Below, in pieces: positions 46,926 through 59,500 of a stretch of DNA of 64,000 nt. The stretch is taken from the NCBI GenBank assembly GCA_037178975.1, contig JASJZH010000006.1, forward strand, positions 9,734,001 to 9,798,000, read 5' to 3'. The DNA is from Oscheius tipulae. Its lineage: Eukaryota; Nematoda; Chromadorea; Rhabditida; Rhabditidae. The translations under genes and the position numbers were made by a program. The notes under the pieces are model-generated. The model ran no database searches and had not been told where the DNA came from. It worked only from the letters and a program-made list of their open reading frames with translations. How positions within the stretch are numbered: position 1 is the stretch's first letter; every line of letters starts with the position of its first letter.

Positions 46926-49900
46926 ATGATACACAACCATATACTGGGCGTTCCAACGTCGTCTCATTCTAATACTGTTGGCCTACAATCAACTCCGCTC
47001 AACGACGGTATTTTGTTACTTTTTTAAAATAAAGATTTTGGTTGTTTTCAGTCGCTTTACTTAACTGTATCCAGCCGAAAGAAGAAATCAAGACACATTT
47101 CACGACTAGGGAAGGAACATACCGGATCATGACTCAGGCAGAGTTTTCTCGTCCGACAAGGGTTCCGGTAAGATTAGCACTTATTTTTTCGTACTTTTGG
47201 GTTCAGAGCATTCAGCCTGGCCTTCCTAGCTGTTCTGGTGCTTCCGTACGTGTCTCATTCCTGACCGTGCCTGGCTCCCCGGTGAAGAATATTAGGGTAA
47301 GCAGTAGAACGTTTGGTTTTTGGTTAGATTTTTTTTAAAGACAAGTTAGGCTTGTTTCGCCCCTTTGGGGCTCATTGAACCCACTTCCCACTCTTAGAAG
47401 CCACTTCCTATCCCTTGAATCCACTTCCTTCTCACTCTTTGAACCCTCTTCCATTTCATTAAGCCCATTTCCCATTCCTGACTCTCTTCAGACCGACTCT
47501 GTTACCTTTTGAATCCGCTTCTCCCCCTCTCAACCCTCTTCCCACTCATCGAACCCATTTCCTTACCCTTTGAATCCACTTCCTAGTTTCCGAGCCAACT
47601 CCAGACACTTTTAACCCGCCCTCTTATCTATTGAACTTCCCATCCTGCCAACCCATTTTCCATCATTTGATCCCACTTTCAAACCTTTGAACCCGTTTCC
47701 CACCCTTTTAATCAACTTCCTATTCTTTGAGCGCAATTTCTATCTTTTAAGTCCACTTCTTATCCCTCTAAAACACTTTCACTCTTTAACCCCACTTTTT
47801 ACCTTTTGAACCCTCTTTCCTTTCGTTATATTTTTACTCGGTTTCTGTTCCCTACTTTCAGGCTGTCTTGGCCCCCTTCCCTCTGGCTTCAACCCGCCCG
47901 CAAGCCTGCAGTTGAGCTACCATGACAGGAAAAACGTTCTCCCAACGAAGTTCCCCAAAACTTGTCTTGCAAACAATAAGTATAGATATTTCATTTGTCA
48001 TATGAACAAACATTGGAAAGGGGGGGAAGGGGAGCGGGAAGAGCTAGGGTTTATCGGCTTAGTGATTTTGAAAAGAAAAAACAAAGAATATCGTGGCACT
48101 ACGGCTTTGCCATTGACCGGGACGTATAACAACTGTACAAGTATACAGAGTAGTGCACACTAATTGCAATAATAGCTTCAGACACACAGACTTTTGAGAA
48201 TTTTGAATAAAATAATCATATGTTTAACATAGGACATCGCTCAATATCAAGAAATTCGTGTCGAGACTCTTAAAACTTACTAAAACCGCTGAGAGGAGTG
48301 GAACAGTTGTTCGGGCCGAAAACGAGAGCCTTCTCGGGGATTGCAGCTACAGTTCAACGGATGAGCACCAGGGCGGCGTAACAGCGCAGCGGTAGAGCAA
48401 TGGTTTTCGAATGAAACGGTCCCGGATTCGAGCCCCAGTCTATTCATAGTTTTCCTTGCCTCTGTGACAAGTGTCTTACATCCTTAGCCATACACTAAAA
48501 TTTTCTCAAAAGAAGACACACAGAGAGACACACACGGTTTGCAATGTCAATTTTGACAAGAATGTGTGGCCATCAGGAAATCTTCCACGTTCCTTTTTAA
48601 AATTATGTCCTAACAAGACTGAAAAATCGAATAGTGGTGATACTTTCGAATATGACCAACACGCATAGTCTATACAAGTCAGGCTTTCCCCATCCATGCT
48701 GTCGAGCGCATTCTCATTTTCCAGACTACAAACATAGCTATCATCAGTTTCTCATTTCCCGTGATAAGACAGGAAGTTTCAGCACCACAATGAAAATACT
48801 CCTGCCTATTCTCCCACGATGGACGCCTTGACGGATCCGACTCCCTCGACTTCCGAAGCAGAAGAGTTCCCCGAGAGAATCTGCTTCAACATCGGTCGAG
48901 AGCTGTATGTCTATCCTTACAAGTAGGTTTTCTGTCTTTTGTTTGTCATTCCCTGAATTCAGAGGCACTCAGACCACCGTCGATCTGAATCGTCCGATTG
49001 ACAAGCGAGTCTACAAAGGAACTTTTCCTACGTGTCACAATTTTAATCAGCAGACTGCTACAAAAGGTAGCTGTCAGTGAGTTTTTATGAAGATTCGTAT
49101 CATGAATGGTCTTTTCAGTCTGATTATTGGCTTCTCTGCCGGTCAGATCCAGAAGATTGACCCGTTCAGGAAGGAGTTCACTTCGAGTCAGTTATATAAC
49201 GAGGAACGGTTTGTCGATAAGACGGCTGTCACTTGTCTTAAATGGGTTCCAGGTGCTTTTTTCCATTAAATTCTGCAACTTATTTATTTTAGGACAATCT
49301 CAGCACTTTTTGGTCTCCTACGCCAGCGGAAACGTGTATCTCTACAATGAAGAGCTTCAGTGTCAGCAAAATATTCCCTCTTACCAGATTTTCAAGCAGG
49401 TAGGGGTTATTTCGATTCAATTTTGAGTATGTCGCTTTAGGGCGACAGATTTACCATCTTTACCTGCAAATCCAAAACCACACGTAATCCGATGTATCGA
49501 TGGCAGATTGGAGCTGGACCTGTCAACCAGTTTGCATTTTCGGGACCCGATGCAAAGTTGCTCGCCACGGTCAGTCATGACGGCTACCTTCGAATCTTCA
49601 ATTATCACGAGATGGAGCTCCTCTGCTACATGAAGTCGTACTTTGGTAAGAGTTTTTGCTATTTTCTGACCTCCTCTTTTTAGGCGGCCTGTTGACTGTA
49701 GCCTGGAGCCCCGATGCAAAACTTATCGCGACCGGCGGGGAAGACGACCTATTGACCGTCTACCACGTGACAGATAAAAGAGTAGTCCTCCGGGGACAGG
49801 GTCACAAAAGCTGGATCTCACAGGTAGCAGAGTCAGTGATAGATAGAAGTTAGAAAATAGGTCTCCTTCGACCCGTATGTAAGCCAGATGGAGTCGGATG

Positions 49901-52004
49901 ACGTCAACGGAATTGTTCTTGACATGTGTTCGGAAGATGGAATGTCTAACTCGTTCAACAGAGAGACAGAATCGGCAATGACTACTCCGATAATGAGGAG
50001 TGAGTCCATCTCTCAAGATTTCTTTTTCTCGCTTTAAATAGTAATGTTCTGCGGCTAGACGATAGAAGCAGAAAAGAAATGGCTCTATCGGGCATGAACA
50101 GCTCCTGGTGAAAGTTATACAACATCAGCTATGACAATCCACTAATACCTTCTACTGTGAACAAAAATAATGATGACTGACAAATAATCTTTTCCTTAGT
50201 TGATAATTCTCAGAGTCTAAGACGGGTCGGGTCATACAAATTTTGGAGAAAGGCCCCTCGTTGTAACCCTGACTCTGACATCTCTGCAAGCGCTTGAAAC
50301 TTTATAACCCTGAAATAAAAATCACCTTGGGAACCATTTCTATGCTTTTTTCTTGTCAACATAGCTTGTTCAAAAAGCTTTTCACCAACGGGAATCCAAT
50401 GAGGATGGTATGGTTCGAGTGGCGATATCTGTAGCGAGAACTAGTCGTTTTTACATTTCTTAAAATCAGAAACAGACGAAAGATTTCAGGTCATCTACGA
50501 AAGCAGCCTCAAGCCATGTCATCCGCTTCGCGATGTTCTGTAGCTTCCTTTGGAACTATCGGAGGAGTATGCCATGTATGTTTTCATTTGCCCATCACAA
50601 TACATAGCATCTTAAGGGTCTTTGCTATCGAATTGGTACCGTCGGTCACGACACACAACTCTGTCTGTGGGATATTACTGAGGATATGCTCAAGGTAATT
50701 CCATGTCAATCGTCTCACAAGACTATTTTAGCCGCAGAATGTTCAACGTCATCGCAATTCGACTATTCTGGCTCCCACCGGTGTCCTAGAGATTCAGGTA
50801 CTTTATTTAAAAGGCTTGACTGCTCGCATTGGGAAACCAGACCGAAAAAAAAAGAAAAAAACTGTTTCCAGACCTCGACGTCAAGACTCGATCCGCTCTC
50901 TGAAGTGTCCCCGCTGCAGCTCAATAACGAGAAGCCAAAAAAGAAAAAGTTCCATCGGAGAGGCTTCACGCTTGGCAGAATCGGTGGCGGCGCTAGTGAC
51001 AGGTATTACGCTTGAAATAGATATGAACACCAAATGATTTAGGAGACGTTTAGACTCTCCCCTCGGAATGTCTTCGGCAGCAGCAATAGATGAATCAAAA
51101 CTGCTAGGAACGCGTATCTGTCCAAGAATGGAAGATATTCCTGTCATAGGTAGGTCAAGTTTGCTTTTTCTTTTCATAGATTATTTGTTACCCTGTTAAA
51201 CAAAAGAAAACAAGACTATGGAGCAAAAATACAAAGAAGACAAAAGAATAAGGTGGCTCTTCTGAAGTTAGTAGAGGATAACACTCAAAATGACTGTTTC
51301 TCCGTGTGGATTCCCCCTGGAACACAAAGGAAACCCGAGCTTAGATTACAGAAACAAACTGAGGAAGTTAATCGACATCATATCGACATTGTGCTACCTG
51401 AGACGGACAGGCGAACAAACTGATACCTGCGGTTAAAGCGACCCAGTGCCTGTTCTGCTACTGAAACTGTTTGACTCTCTTCTTAACTTAGCGAAAACTG
51501 TTAAGGATAACACTTTACCTCCCTATGCTATTCAGAGTCTTACATGCGTTACTAACGCCTCTCGCAATTTGAAAAGCAGAAAAGAGGCCTCTAAAAAAAG
51601 AGAGCAAGCTAGTTCAATGAGACTATAGAAGCAATCTAAAAAAAATGTAGATCCAGATCTACAGCTTAAACGCTCATTTCAATAACATTGCCATCCAAAG
51701 TTTCTTTTCCTCTTTTCAGAGCCCCTAATGTGCAAGAAGATTGCTCACGAGAGGCTGACGACTCTCGAGTTCCGGCACGACTCTATCGTCACTGCTTGCC
51801 AAGAAGGCTTTATCTGCACCTGGGCCAGGCCCGGAAAGGTACATTTCACAACACTCATCTTATTTGACAATTCAGAATGCTCCCCTGCCGAGAAGGGCCG
51901 ACATCAATTCTCCGATGGCCAGTGTCTCGCCATCGGAGAGCCGCGAACCTACAAAAGAGCTGCCTAATCCTCAAACCCGGTTACACAATTGGCATCCTAC
52001 TTAG
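46926..52004 (+). CDS. wdr-20: WDR20-type WD-repeat protein (deubiquitinase cofactor)
   Basis: Seventeen exons: 46926-47007, 47052-47167, 47207-47296, 48783-48922, 48963-49076, 49119-49252, 49293-49399, 49441-49645, 49684-49823, 49861-49999, 50490-50575, 50617-50694, 50732-50797, 50872-51002, 51043-51149, 51720-51838, 51876-52004; 660 residues. Conserved blocks in order: EIKTHFTTREGTYRIM, RICFNIGRELYVYPYKG, GFSAGQIQKIDPFRKE, FTCKSKTTRNPMYRW, SYFGGLLTVAWSPDAK with GGEDDLLTVY, GQGHKSWISQVSFDPY, GTVGHDTQLCLWDITEDML, and ICKK-like CKKIAHERLTTLEF with CQEGFICTWARPGK. WDR20 activates the USP12/USP46 deubiquitinases together with WDR48 (family knowledge). A charged low-complexity insert (EKPKKKKFHRRGF) separates the late WD repeats. 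The ATG follows an acceptor at 46919-46920 that seems to end a 41-nt 5'UTR intron. The 1486-nt third intron carries a minisatellite and a tRNA-like sequence. Confidence 0.92.
47365..47830 (+). repeat. Degenerate ~21-nt tandem repeat in a wdr-20 intron
   Basis: Roughly twenty diverged units close to CTTTGAACCCACTTCCCAYC follow one another head to tail. The tract is pyrimidine-rich on the sense strand. Confidence 0.8.
48372..48441 (+). repeat. tRNA-like relic in a wdr-20 intron
   Basis: A box (GCGCAGCGGTAGAGCA) and B box (CGGATTCGAGCCCC) at tRNA spacing, but acceptor and anticodon stems do not pair well and the base before the putative anticodon is not U. Best read as a tRNA pseudogene or tRNA-derived SINE. 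Confidence 0.55.
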
Positions 52005-52177
52005 AAACTTAAATCTTTGCTCCCGTTAGGAATATCATATGTTTTTATGCTTAACTCCGCATCAGTGTCACAACTTTTCTGCTCTCATGTTTGTTTGTCC
52101 AAAGTGAGACCGTTTTCAATCGGGTATAGGGACTCTAAAATGTATTCGTAAATAGATATTCCACGCGGTTAAACACC

Positions 52178-52183
52178 TTTATT
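52178..52183 (-). terminator. AATAAA overlapping the ttll-15 stop codon
   Basis: On the minus strand the sequence reads TGTTGAATAAAGG: the A of the TGA stop is the first base of the AATAAA, implying a 3'UTR of only about 15-30 nt. Confidence 0.6.
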
Positions 52184-55123
52184 CAACACCATAAATAGTT
52201 TTCGCTACATTTCTGCTTATACCATGATTGGAGGAGCAGGTCTTCTTTGGTCAATGGTCCCTTCTTGTCGTAGTCAAACTGCACTCTGACCATATGTTGT
52301 CTATTCATGTGCTCATGGTATGCGGAGCGTAATATTTTTATCGTCGGCTCGCTCATGCAATGACCGCAGAGCTGACACTCCTGACCGATGACATTCAAAG
52401 GGCACATAAAAGACTACTCACTGGCTCTTCGTCACACTTTTTGCATGCATGTAGGCAATTGTCCAAGGAGACGGCAACATCTCGGTCAGTCGCAAGTATT
52501 TGAGCGTCTGTCGGACGGTCTCTGAAAAGAAAAACATGAATAAAAAGCACAAAAATCTTGTCACAACTAAAATGCTGTTGTCTGCATGTCTGCAATAGCG
52601 AATCGCCAGATGTAGCATGAAAGGAAATTCACCAGGGTTATTGAGTGTGACATACAGTTTGTAAAATTTTAACTAGGTCTCGGACTCAGAAGTCTGCGAA
52701 TGCATGTCTTTTTGGAGTTTTTGGACTGGCCCCGAGGTTTCGATTTGAGTTAAATAAATGTCTTCTCACTTGTGAAGCTGCTTGAATCCGAGTCTGTTCT
52801 TAGAAACACATCTCTACCTCTACTTGTTGTGAAATATCATATCATATAATATATTTGAATTCCCGCCATTCTTGGGTCCCATCACGATCTCTATTTTGAC
52901 GCCCAAACCGATGCCGTTCAAATTTGTCTCGCTTCCCAGTTTATTTTAGACTTCGCGTGTTTCCCTCGTTGTTTTCTAGCGAATATTATTATTACCTTTC
53001 TGGACATAAATATAACAAGTTTGGCTGATGCCCCGGGGCTCGTGACAAGTAGATGCTATTCCAGTCGAGGGGACAACGCTCTCCCAGAGACGCACCTATC
53101 CGACTAACTCTACTTTGACTTGACTTGCAAAAAGTAGTTGCTGTCACAAAGTAACTGTGACAAATTGGTAATTAGGGATTCAGACACACACAGAATCAAA
53201 GATACTCCGTCTTCTCGACATATATAACACTACCCAAGTGACGACCAAAAACTGTGATAACCTGGGGACAACTGTTCAATGCTGACAAGAAAATGATACA
53301 GGTAAAATCTGAAGCATCAAGAAACCAGCTCAACACAGTTGTAAATTGATTCGCATTGACTTGAACAAGAGTCCTCTCGTCATTCATCCAACGTATTGTA
53401 AGAACCACGTTCCCTAATAGTGTAGTATTAGTTTTCTACCGTTATTTATTTGTTTGTCACCGGTTATCCACGCAAGAAAATAGTGTACCTGATTGCCTGT
53501 CCCGTACTTTTTGTGAAAGGCGACGAGAATCCAACAAGACTGAAGATGCTGTGAAGAACTTGTTCATAAAGGATTTGATTCTGCTTAAAGTGACCCGAAG
53601 ACAGATTTGGGGACATGTTAGCCTAAACCACTGGATTTTTCACTTAAGGGTGCTCACTTCCATCAAGTATACGGTCAACTCTTCGTCCACAATGAAATCG
53701 AAGCGACTCAGTTCGAACATCTTAGCTCGGAAGGAAACACTTTTCGCGGCTTCCAACATTTTCTCTTGTTGACTTTGAAAAACCTTAACTTTAAACAACA
53801 CAGTATGAAAACTATGTACCTGTGCAATAATAGCTCCAATTTGTGCCCAAATTTTCATTGGATTCTGTCCTTTTGACTGTAAGTAAGCATCTAAGGTCGC
53901 TCTTCTTCCCAGTTTTTGTTCATTATAAAACTTGGACAGAGACGGAATCTTAAAAAGTTTAAATGCTGACAAAAAATACCTACCTCCCAGATCGGGGTAT
54001 AGTCGTCTCCAACAACATACTTATTGACATCCTTAGCATCAAAAGGATAGTAGTCATGGGCACAAAATCTACAAGAACGATACAGTACTGTTTGGGAAAG
54101 TAACCTCAATAGAACATCTCCGTTGTAAATATAAACTTTAAGAGGTTGAAGGGAAGTAACTACGGTATAAATTCCTACATCGAACTTTCTAAAACCATAG
54201 TCATTACGTATAAAACTATCCGTACCTGTTATCAATGAGAAGAGGTTTGTCAACGAATCTTTGAATGAAGGAATCGCTTTTGGCCAAGTCAAGCTCTTCA
54301 ACGGGTTTGATTTTGATATTTCTGTGAGCATTGTCTTTCTGGACCCATAGGTAATCAGGATGCTCTTTAACAGCCTTCAGAAATGCTTCTTTCTGTTCTG
54401 GGAGGGAGAAAGCTTGAGGCACACCGAGACAAGAGGAGCAAGTAGCGAGAGAGACCTGAAAAGCTGAGCTGACAGAAGTACAAAGAGACAGAGAGACAAA
54501 GAGACAAAGAGACAAAGCAGGGAGACAAAGAGACAGAAAGACTCTTCTTACCTTCCGACTGTAGTACCCAGATCCAGGAACATGATTAATGGCTTGATTC
54601 GGAGTAGACTTTTCAATGTGACTCTTGTACACATTATTTCGACCAGAGCCCAAAGAATAGTCGTGTATCCACATGGCGTCCCATTCCACATCACTTTCTT
54701 GTGGTCCTGTTATAATCTTGTATCCTCTATACTCAAAAGCCTCTCTGATATGCTTCATGTAGGTGTCCAAGGGCTAAACCATTATTGTTCAGACAAAGAT
54801 TATAAGATAAACCTCTTGGCCTGGTCCGTCTACCCATGCTATTCTTTGTTGTCTCGCAAGATCTGGTTTTTCTCGTACAGCTGATCTGAAAAGTGCCCGT
54901 GTGTAATGCTAATAGATGTTTATGTTTCACGCTTCTCGCCTTCATGCTGTGGCCGGCGAAAGATAGAAATCAGTTCTTGTCGTAACAAGGACCGGTTTCT
55001 TGCTCATTAAAGCAACATAAAGACCTACCTGTCAGTTGTTTTTAGATCGTGAAGTTGCTGGACAATGTAAGCGATGAAAACGAGGCCGGCTAGCTGAAGC
55101 AGTAGGATCGCATTACCGATCAT
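52183..55123 (-). CDS. ttll-15: Membrane-anchored tubulin tyrosine ligase-like protein, TTLL-15 type
   Basis: Eleven exons (55123-55029, 54885-54813, 54773-54552, 54455-54226, 54188-54105, 54068-53984, 53948-53820, 53783-53658, 53622-53489, 52521-52422, 52380-52183) give 491 residues. An N-terminal signal anchor (ILLLQLAGLVFIAYIVQQL, residues 6-24) precedes a TTL/ATP-grasp domain: DTYMKHIREAFEYRGYKII, WDAMWIHDYSLG, NHVPGSGYYSRK, FVDKPLLIDNRKFDVGIYTV, and the late metal-site region FDFIVDEELTVYLMEANMSP. The tail has clustered cysteines (CLHACKKC and ECQLCGHC). The layout matches C. elegans TTLL-15, a divergent TTLL with a membrane segment. TTLL enzymes usually modify tubulin by ligating amino acids; with a luminal topology this one may act on something else, which is inference. 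Confidence 0.88.
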
Positions 55124-56593
55124 CACAGCGGGTCACACGTATGGAAAGCAAGTTGAACCGATGACCGCGTTGTAGGAAGTCAAGGCGCGAGACAAAAAGT
55201 CTCTAATGAGAATGTCAAATCGATCGAAGTGGTACTCCACTTGACGCCGTTTTCGCTCCCGATTCTAATTCCTAACGGTTTTCGTTAACCTAACTAGTTG
55301 GCTACATACACAACACGTCCAGACGTCGAAAGCTGCTGTTAATCGTATCCAGCGCTCTAAAAAACCCGAGATCAAGTTTGTTGTTCAAATTCATGCGATA
55401 TCAATAGAGGCACCGGTAGGTTGAAGAAAGAGACTTGAAGACCGAACAACTATCTACTAATCCCATTTATTTAGTCTACCTAACAAGATTGGTCCTCTGT
55501 TATGTTCGAACCTGACAGTTGTGCTACTGTGAATTTCTTCTAACAAAGTTAAAGACATCATTTGAGTTGTCTCAGTCAGGTTAGGCATGGACCTGGACTA
55601 GACTTTTCGTCCAGCATTTGTCTTCCTCATGGCGCTTTTCTGCCAAGAGATCTTTGTTTCGTCTCCGTTCCATTGTCGAACGATGTAGACTGGGCAGACT
55701 TCGAGGTTGTAGGGGATGAATTATATGATAACTCTTTTTTCCTCTTTAAGACTCTTTAAGAGAAGCTTTATTTTCGCAAAAGTTTGCAGTGGTGCTATAG
55801 AAGCACAGAAAACAGAAAACGGGGATATACGATGACAATGAGCAAGACTCAGATTGTTCAAGAACTAAAATACAAAGACGACACGTAGCTGCCGTTACTG
55901 TTTGAGAAAAGCGAGGGTCCCAGGCAGCAAGAAAATAATAGGGCTCAATATGAGCCTGTGTACTACAGTTGAGAAGGAAGAGGAGAGAGTGTGTGAGGAT
56001 ATGTGGGATATCTACAGTCAAAGACAACAAGGCGGAAAGAATAGGATGAGTAAGGAAGTTGTCACAAACCGTGTGTGTCCATCGATCTCGAACAAACGAT
56101 GGGCAAAAGACATGGTATGAGAAGAGAAGGGGGTGAGTGGAGTTCAAAATGTGGCTAAAATATGGAGGAGAGGAGTTGTATCTCGAATACAAGGCATAAA
56201 ATACATCGCTTTCTACAAGGGCATTGGAAGGGATGTGTGTGGGGGCTAAATTTGTACGATTAGAGGGGCTGAAGTTGTGATTAAGAAGTGAAACAATTGC
56301 AATGCCAATGTGCACTAAAATGTCATGAAATAAAGCCTAGCTTCCGTGAGCTGAGGTTCCAGTAATATGAAGGGTACAGAGAAACATAATGGGCAGAAGG
56401 TGGTTAACATGAGGGGAAAGGAGGAACGAGGCCTCTTTTTAGTTCTCAAGGAAATCAACCGGTGGTTCACCAGAATGTGTTATGAAAAAGCTAGTTTCGA
56501 AAATAAGAAATAGGGGTAGATAATGAGAATGAAACTAACATAACAGCCTACGTACATTATAAGATGAAGAAGGTGGATACATTGTAGTACAGA
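55124..56593. other. Intergenic region, no gene recognised
   Basis: 1.5 kb between the starts of ttll-15 and the 3' end of the Smaug-like gene. A plus-strand frame near 55600-55758 (with DVDWADFEVVGDEL) looks mildly protein-like but has no start or partner exon. AATAAA occurs on the plus strand near 56328. Confidence 0.4.
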
Positions 56594-59500
56594 TCAACAA
56601 CGGGCCGATTGACGGCTGCGAGTCATCTCGTCCAGGAAGAAGGTGCTGAGACAGGGATCCCAAGTGTTCCAAGCCGGAATCTCATCCTTGGGCAAAGCAG
56701 TATCCTGAAGGGCTCGGGGCGAACCAGCGCCGGATCCGCGCTCACTGGTCGAAGAAGAGTAGCCTGAAGTACTCTCTCCAGACTCCTTGAAAGTGCTCCA
56801 CAAGTTGCTCTCGACCTGTAAATGATCTCATTAAAGAATTTTAAAAAGATCCTTACCCCATCGGAGAACATCTTCTCGAAGTCAGTGTTGTAGGAAGCAG
56901 CAGGCCAGCGGAGCTCACTCGGCTTCTCGACACGAGGAGCCGGGGCCGGTGCCGGAGTCGGAGCCGGAGTCTCGGCGGCAGGACTGGAACGAGAGCGGTA
57001 CTGCGGGATGTAGGAGATGCCGGGGAGATCGATCGACTGACGAGACGAATGACTCGGGACCTCGGAACGTGATGCCAACTCAGCCCGAGACGACAGAGCA
57101 GCGAGCTCAGCAGACTGACGAGCCAGAGCATTGTACACCGCCGGAGGAACGGTCGGCTGAGACATCAGAGGAGGAGGATGAGGCCTTCGCGTGATGCTGA
57201 TGTCGTACTGACTTCCGTTCGGGGCCTGAAAACTTTTATGAATGAGGGATAACACTGTCTGTGATTTCGAAAAAGATCTCTCTGGTACTGTCTTATCGAA
57301 CATACAGATTATCTTAGTTTTTCACCTGAGAGTCTTGCTAGTAGAGTGTCTCTCCCGTACTGTCTACATTTCCAAACAATATCTCTTTTGACTGCATGAT
57401 TCCGACAGGAAAAAACCTTCTCCTATACTGTTTGGAGATTTACTTTAAGTTAAAGAGTCTTACTGTACCATTCATCATAGAATCTCATACTTGTATTATC
57501 TAGCAGCTGAAACTGGACTCCCATCTACCGTCTTTTTAGATGGAGTCTCTCGCCTGTCTGTCTCGACAATCAGGGTCTCTCGCCTTACCATTTCGGTAGC
57601 GAGAGAGACTGTAATGTCCCGTAGCCAGACATCGGAGACTCTCGCTTGTACTCTCTCGGTAAGTTGGGTCTCTTTCTGTCTCGGGAGACGGAGAGTCTCT
57701 CTCCCGAACTGTCTCGTTCATTCTAGGTGCACTTACCGTAGCCACAAAGCTGCGATTGCGACCATTCTCAGCGATCCGAAGCAGATTCAGGCTCTGAGTG
57801 TACTCCCTCTCGATAGCATTCTTTAGCTGCAGACAATTTAAGATCTGCGAGAAAGTGGCCATGTCCATGTTGGTTGGAGCAGCAGCACTCGCAGCCGTAG
57901 TCGAAGCAGGATTCCACTCTCCGATTTCCATTTCAGCCGGACGGTGTCTGTTCTTCCTTGGGTCTCGAGACTTCTTGCGAGAGCCAGACTGCTGACGATG
58001 GATCGTCGTGGGCTGAGCGTCCGCGGCAGCAGCCAGAGGACCGATCAGAGCGTCGTGAGCGATACAGAAGTCACACTTCTGCGGAGGCCCAGCATTGGGG
58101 TTGGCAGTCTTGCGGCGAACTTCTCCAGGAGACACATACTTCTTGGCCTGCTTCTTGAGATGAATTACCCTTCGTTTTTGGTTCTCGGTGAACGCCTGAA
58201 AGCAACTAGTATCTAGATGCCGATCTCGTGAGTCATACCTCGTTCGAGAGGATCAGATCGTGCGATTTGAACAGCATGAGCACGTTGTCATCGCTGATTT
58301 CTCCCTGGCGGCAGTTGATGATGAAGTTCTGGACCTTTTGGCAAAGGAGAACCAGCAGTGCGGGAATGTTCTGAAAGTCACTCATGTCTCTATCAATTTG
58401 TCACATATCTTGTTCTGTCAGTTGGTAAAGTTCTCTCATCCCCACCTATTTTTCTATTGTTTCTCTCATTCTGTTTTTTTGGGTGCTCGCGAGTTTTGAA
58501 CACTCCTGTTAAACTAACACTCCGCCATGTAGTTTTTGAATTGTGGACCAAGACTCAAACTAGCAGAAACCTAGGACCAGACAGTTTAGCTCACCTCATC
58601 ATGTATCTGCTCAACAGCGCAGTTTCCTTCAACCTTGTCATGAGTCTCTCCGGGCTGGGCCAGGTACGGTCGAATCGGGGTACTCAAGAACTGGCGCAGA
58701 TGAAGAATCGGACAGCGACACTCGGGATCCTTCGGTGCCTCGAGCTGAACGATGGCGTCACGAATGATCTGAGGACGACATCGGAGCTTGGCCACGGACT
58801 GAAGTATCTTGCCTCTGGCACCCATGGTGATCTAGAAAGTGGGATTTTGCAATATTGGTCAATTTCTTACTCCTCGAATCTCTAGGGCATTGTCATTGAG
58901 CGACATCATCTGCTCGTAGGTGAGGTTCATAAACAGGTTGGTGTATTTGTGAAGGCGGAGAGACTTGAGCCACAGGGGGACATCTGAAAAATCATTTTTG
59001 TACCATGATCTGTATCAGATTCCTTGTTACGGTTTCGGGAGCAGGTGCGCATACCGCTGCCCTGTCCAATGAGGTCAACAAAGTTGACAGAGGGAGCCCG
59101 CCCCGATTATGATGGATATTAAGCTGCTTAGGATTGTATTTCTCCCTTTCTTTTTGGGGGCTGTGTGCTAATAGAACGGCGATCTCTCATGTTCCGTTTT
59201 CGATCGATGAAACAGACATCGCAACATTGCCCTCTCTCTCACATTTTTTTAGCTCCCGGTTGCACTTTCTCCCGCCGAAGGCAAACACAGCAGCCCCCGA
59301 GGGGGGCACATCATGCCCACGTCCGAGCGGGAGCAGCTCACTTCGAGAAAAAAGAGACGAAGTGAAAGACTGGCTTTATGAGGATGTCTAGACAGGCAGG
59401 ACCACCTATACTGTTGTTAAAAAGTGACGATATTTGCATATGAAGAACTACGACTTTTCGCAAGATAACCCGTCGTGCGCGCTCGCGTTTTACGACCAGC

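Noticed and set aside
55590-55758. Protein-like stretch DVDWADFEVVGDEL on the plus strand
   Set aside because: No start codon or partner exon with matching phase found.
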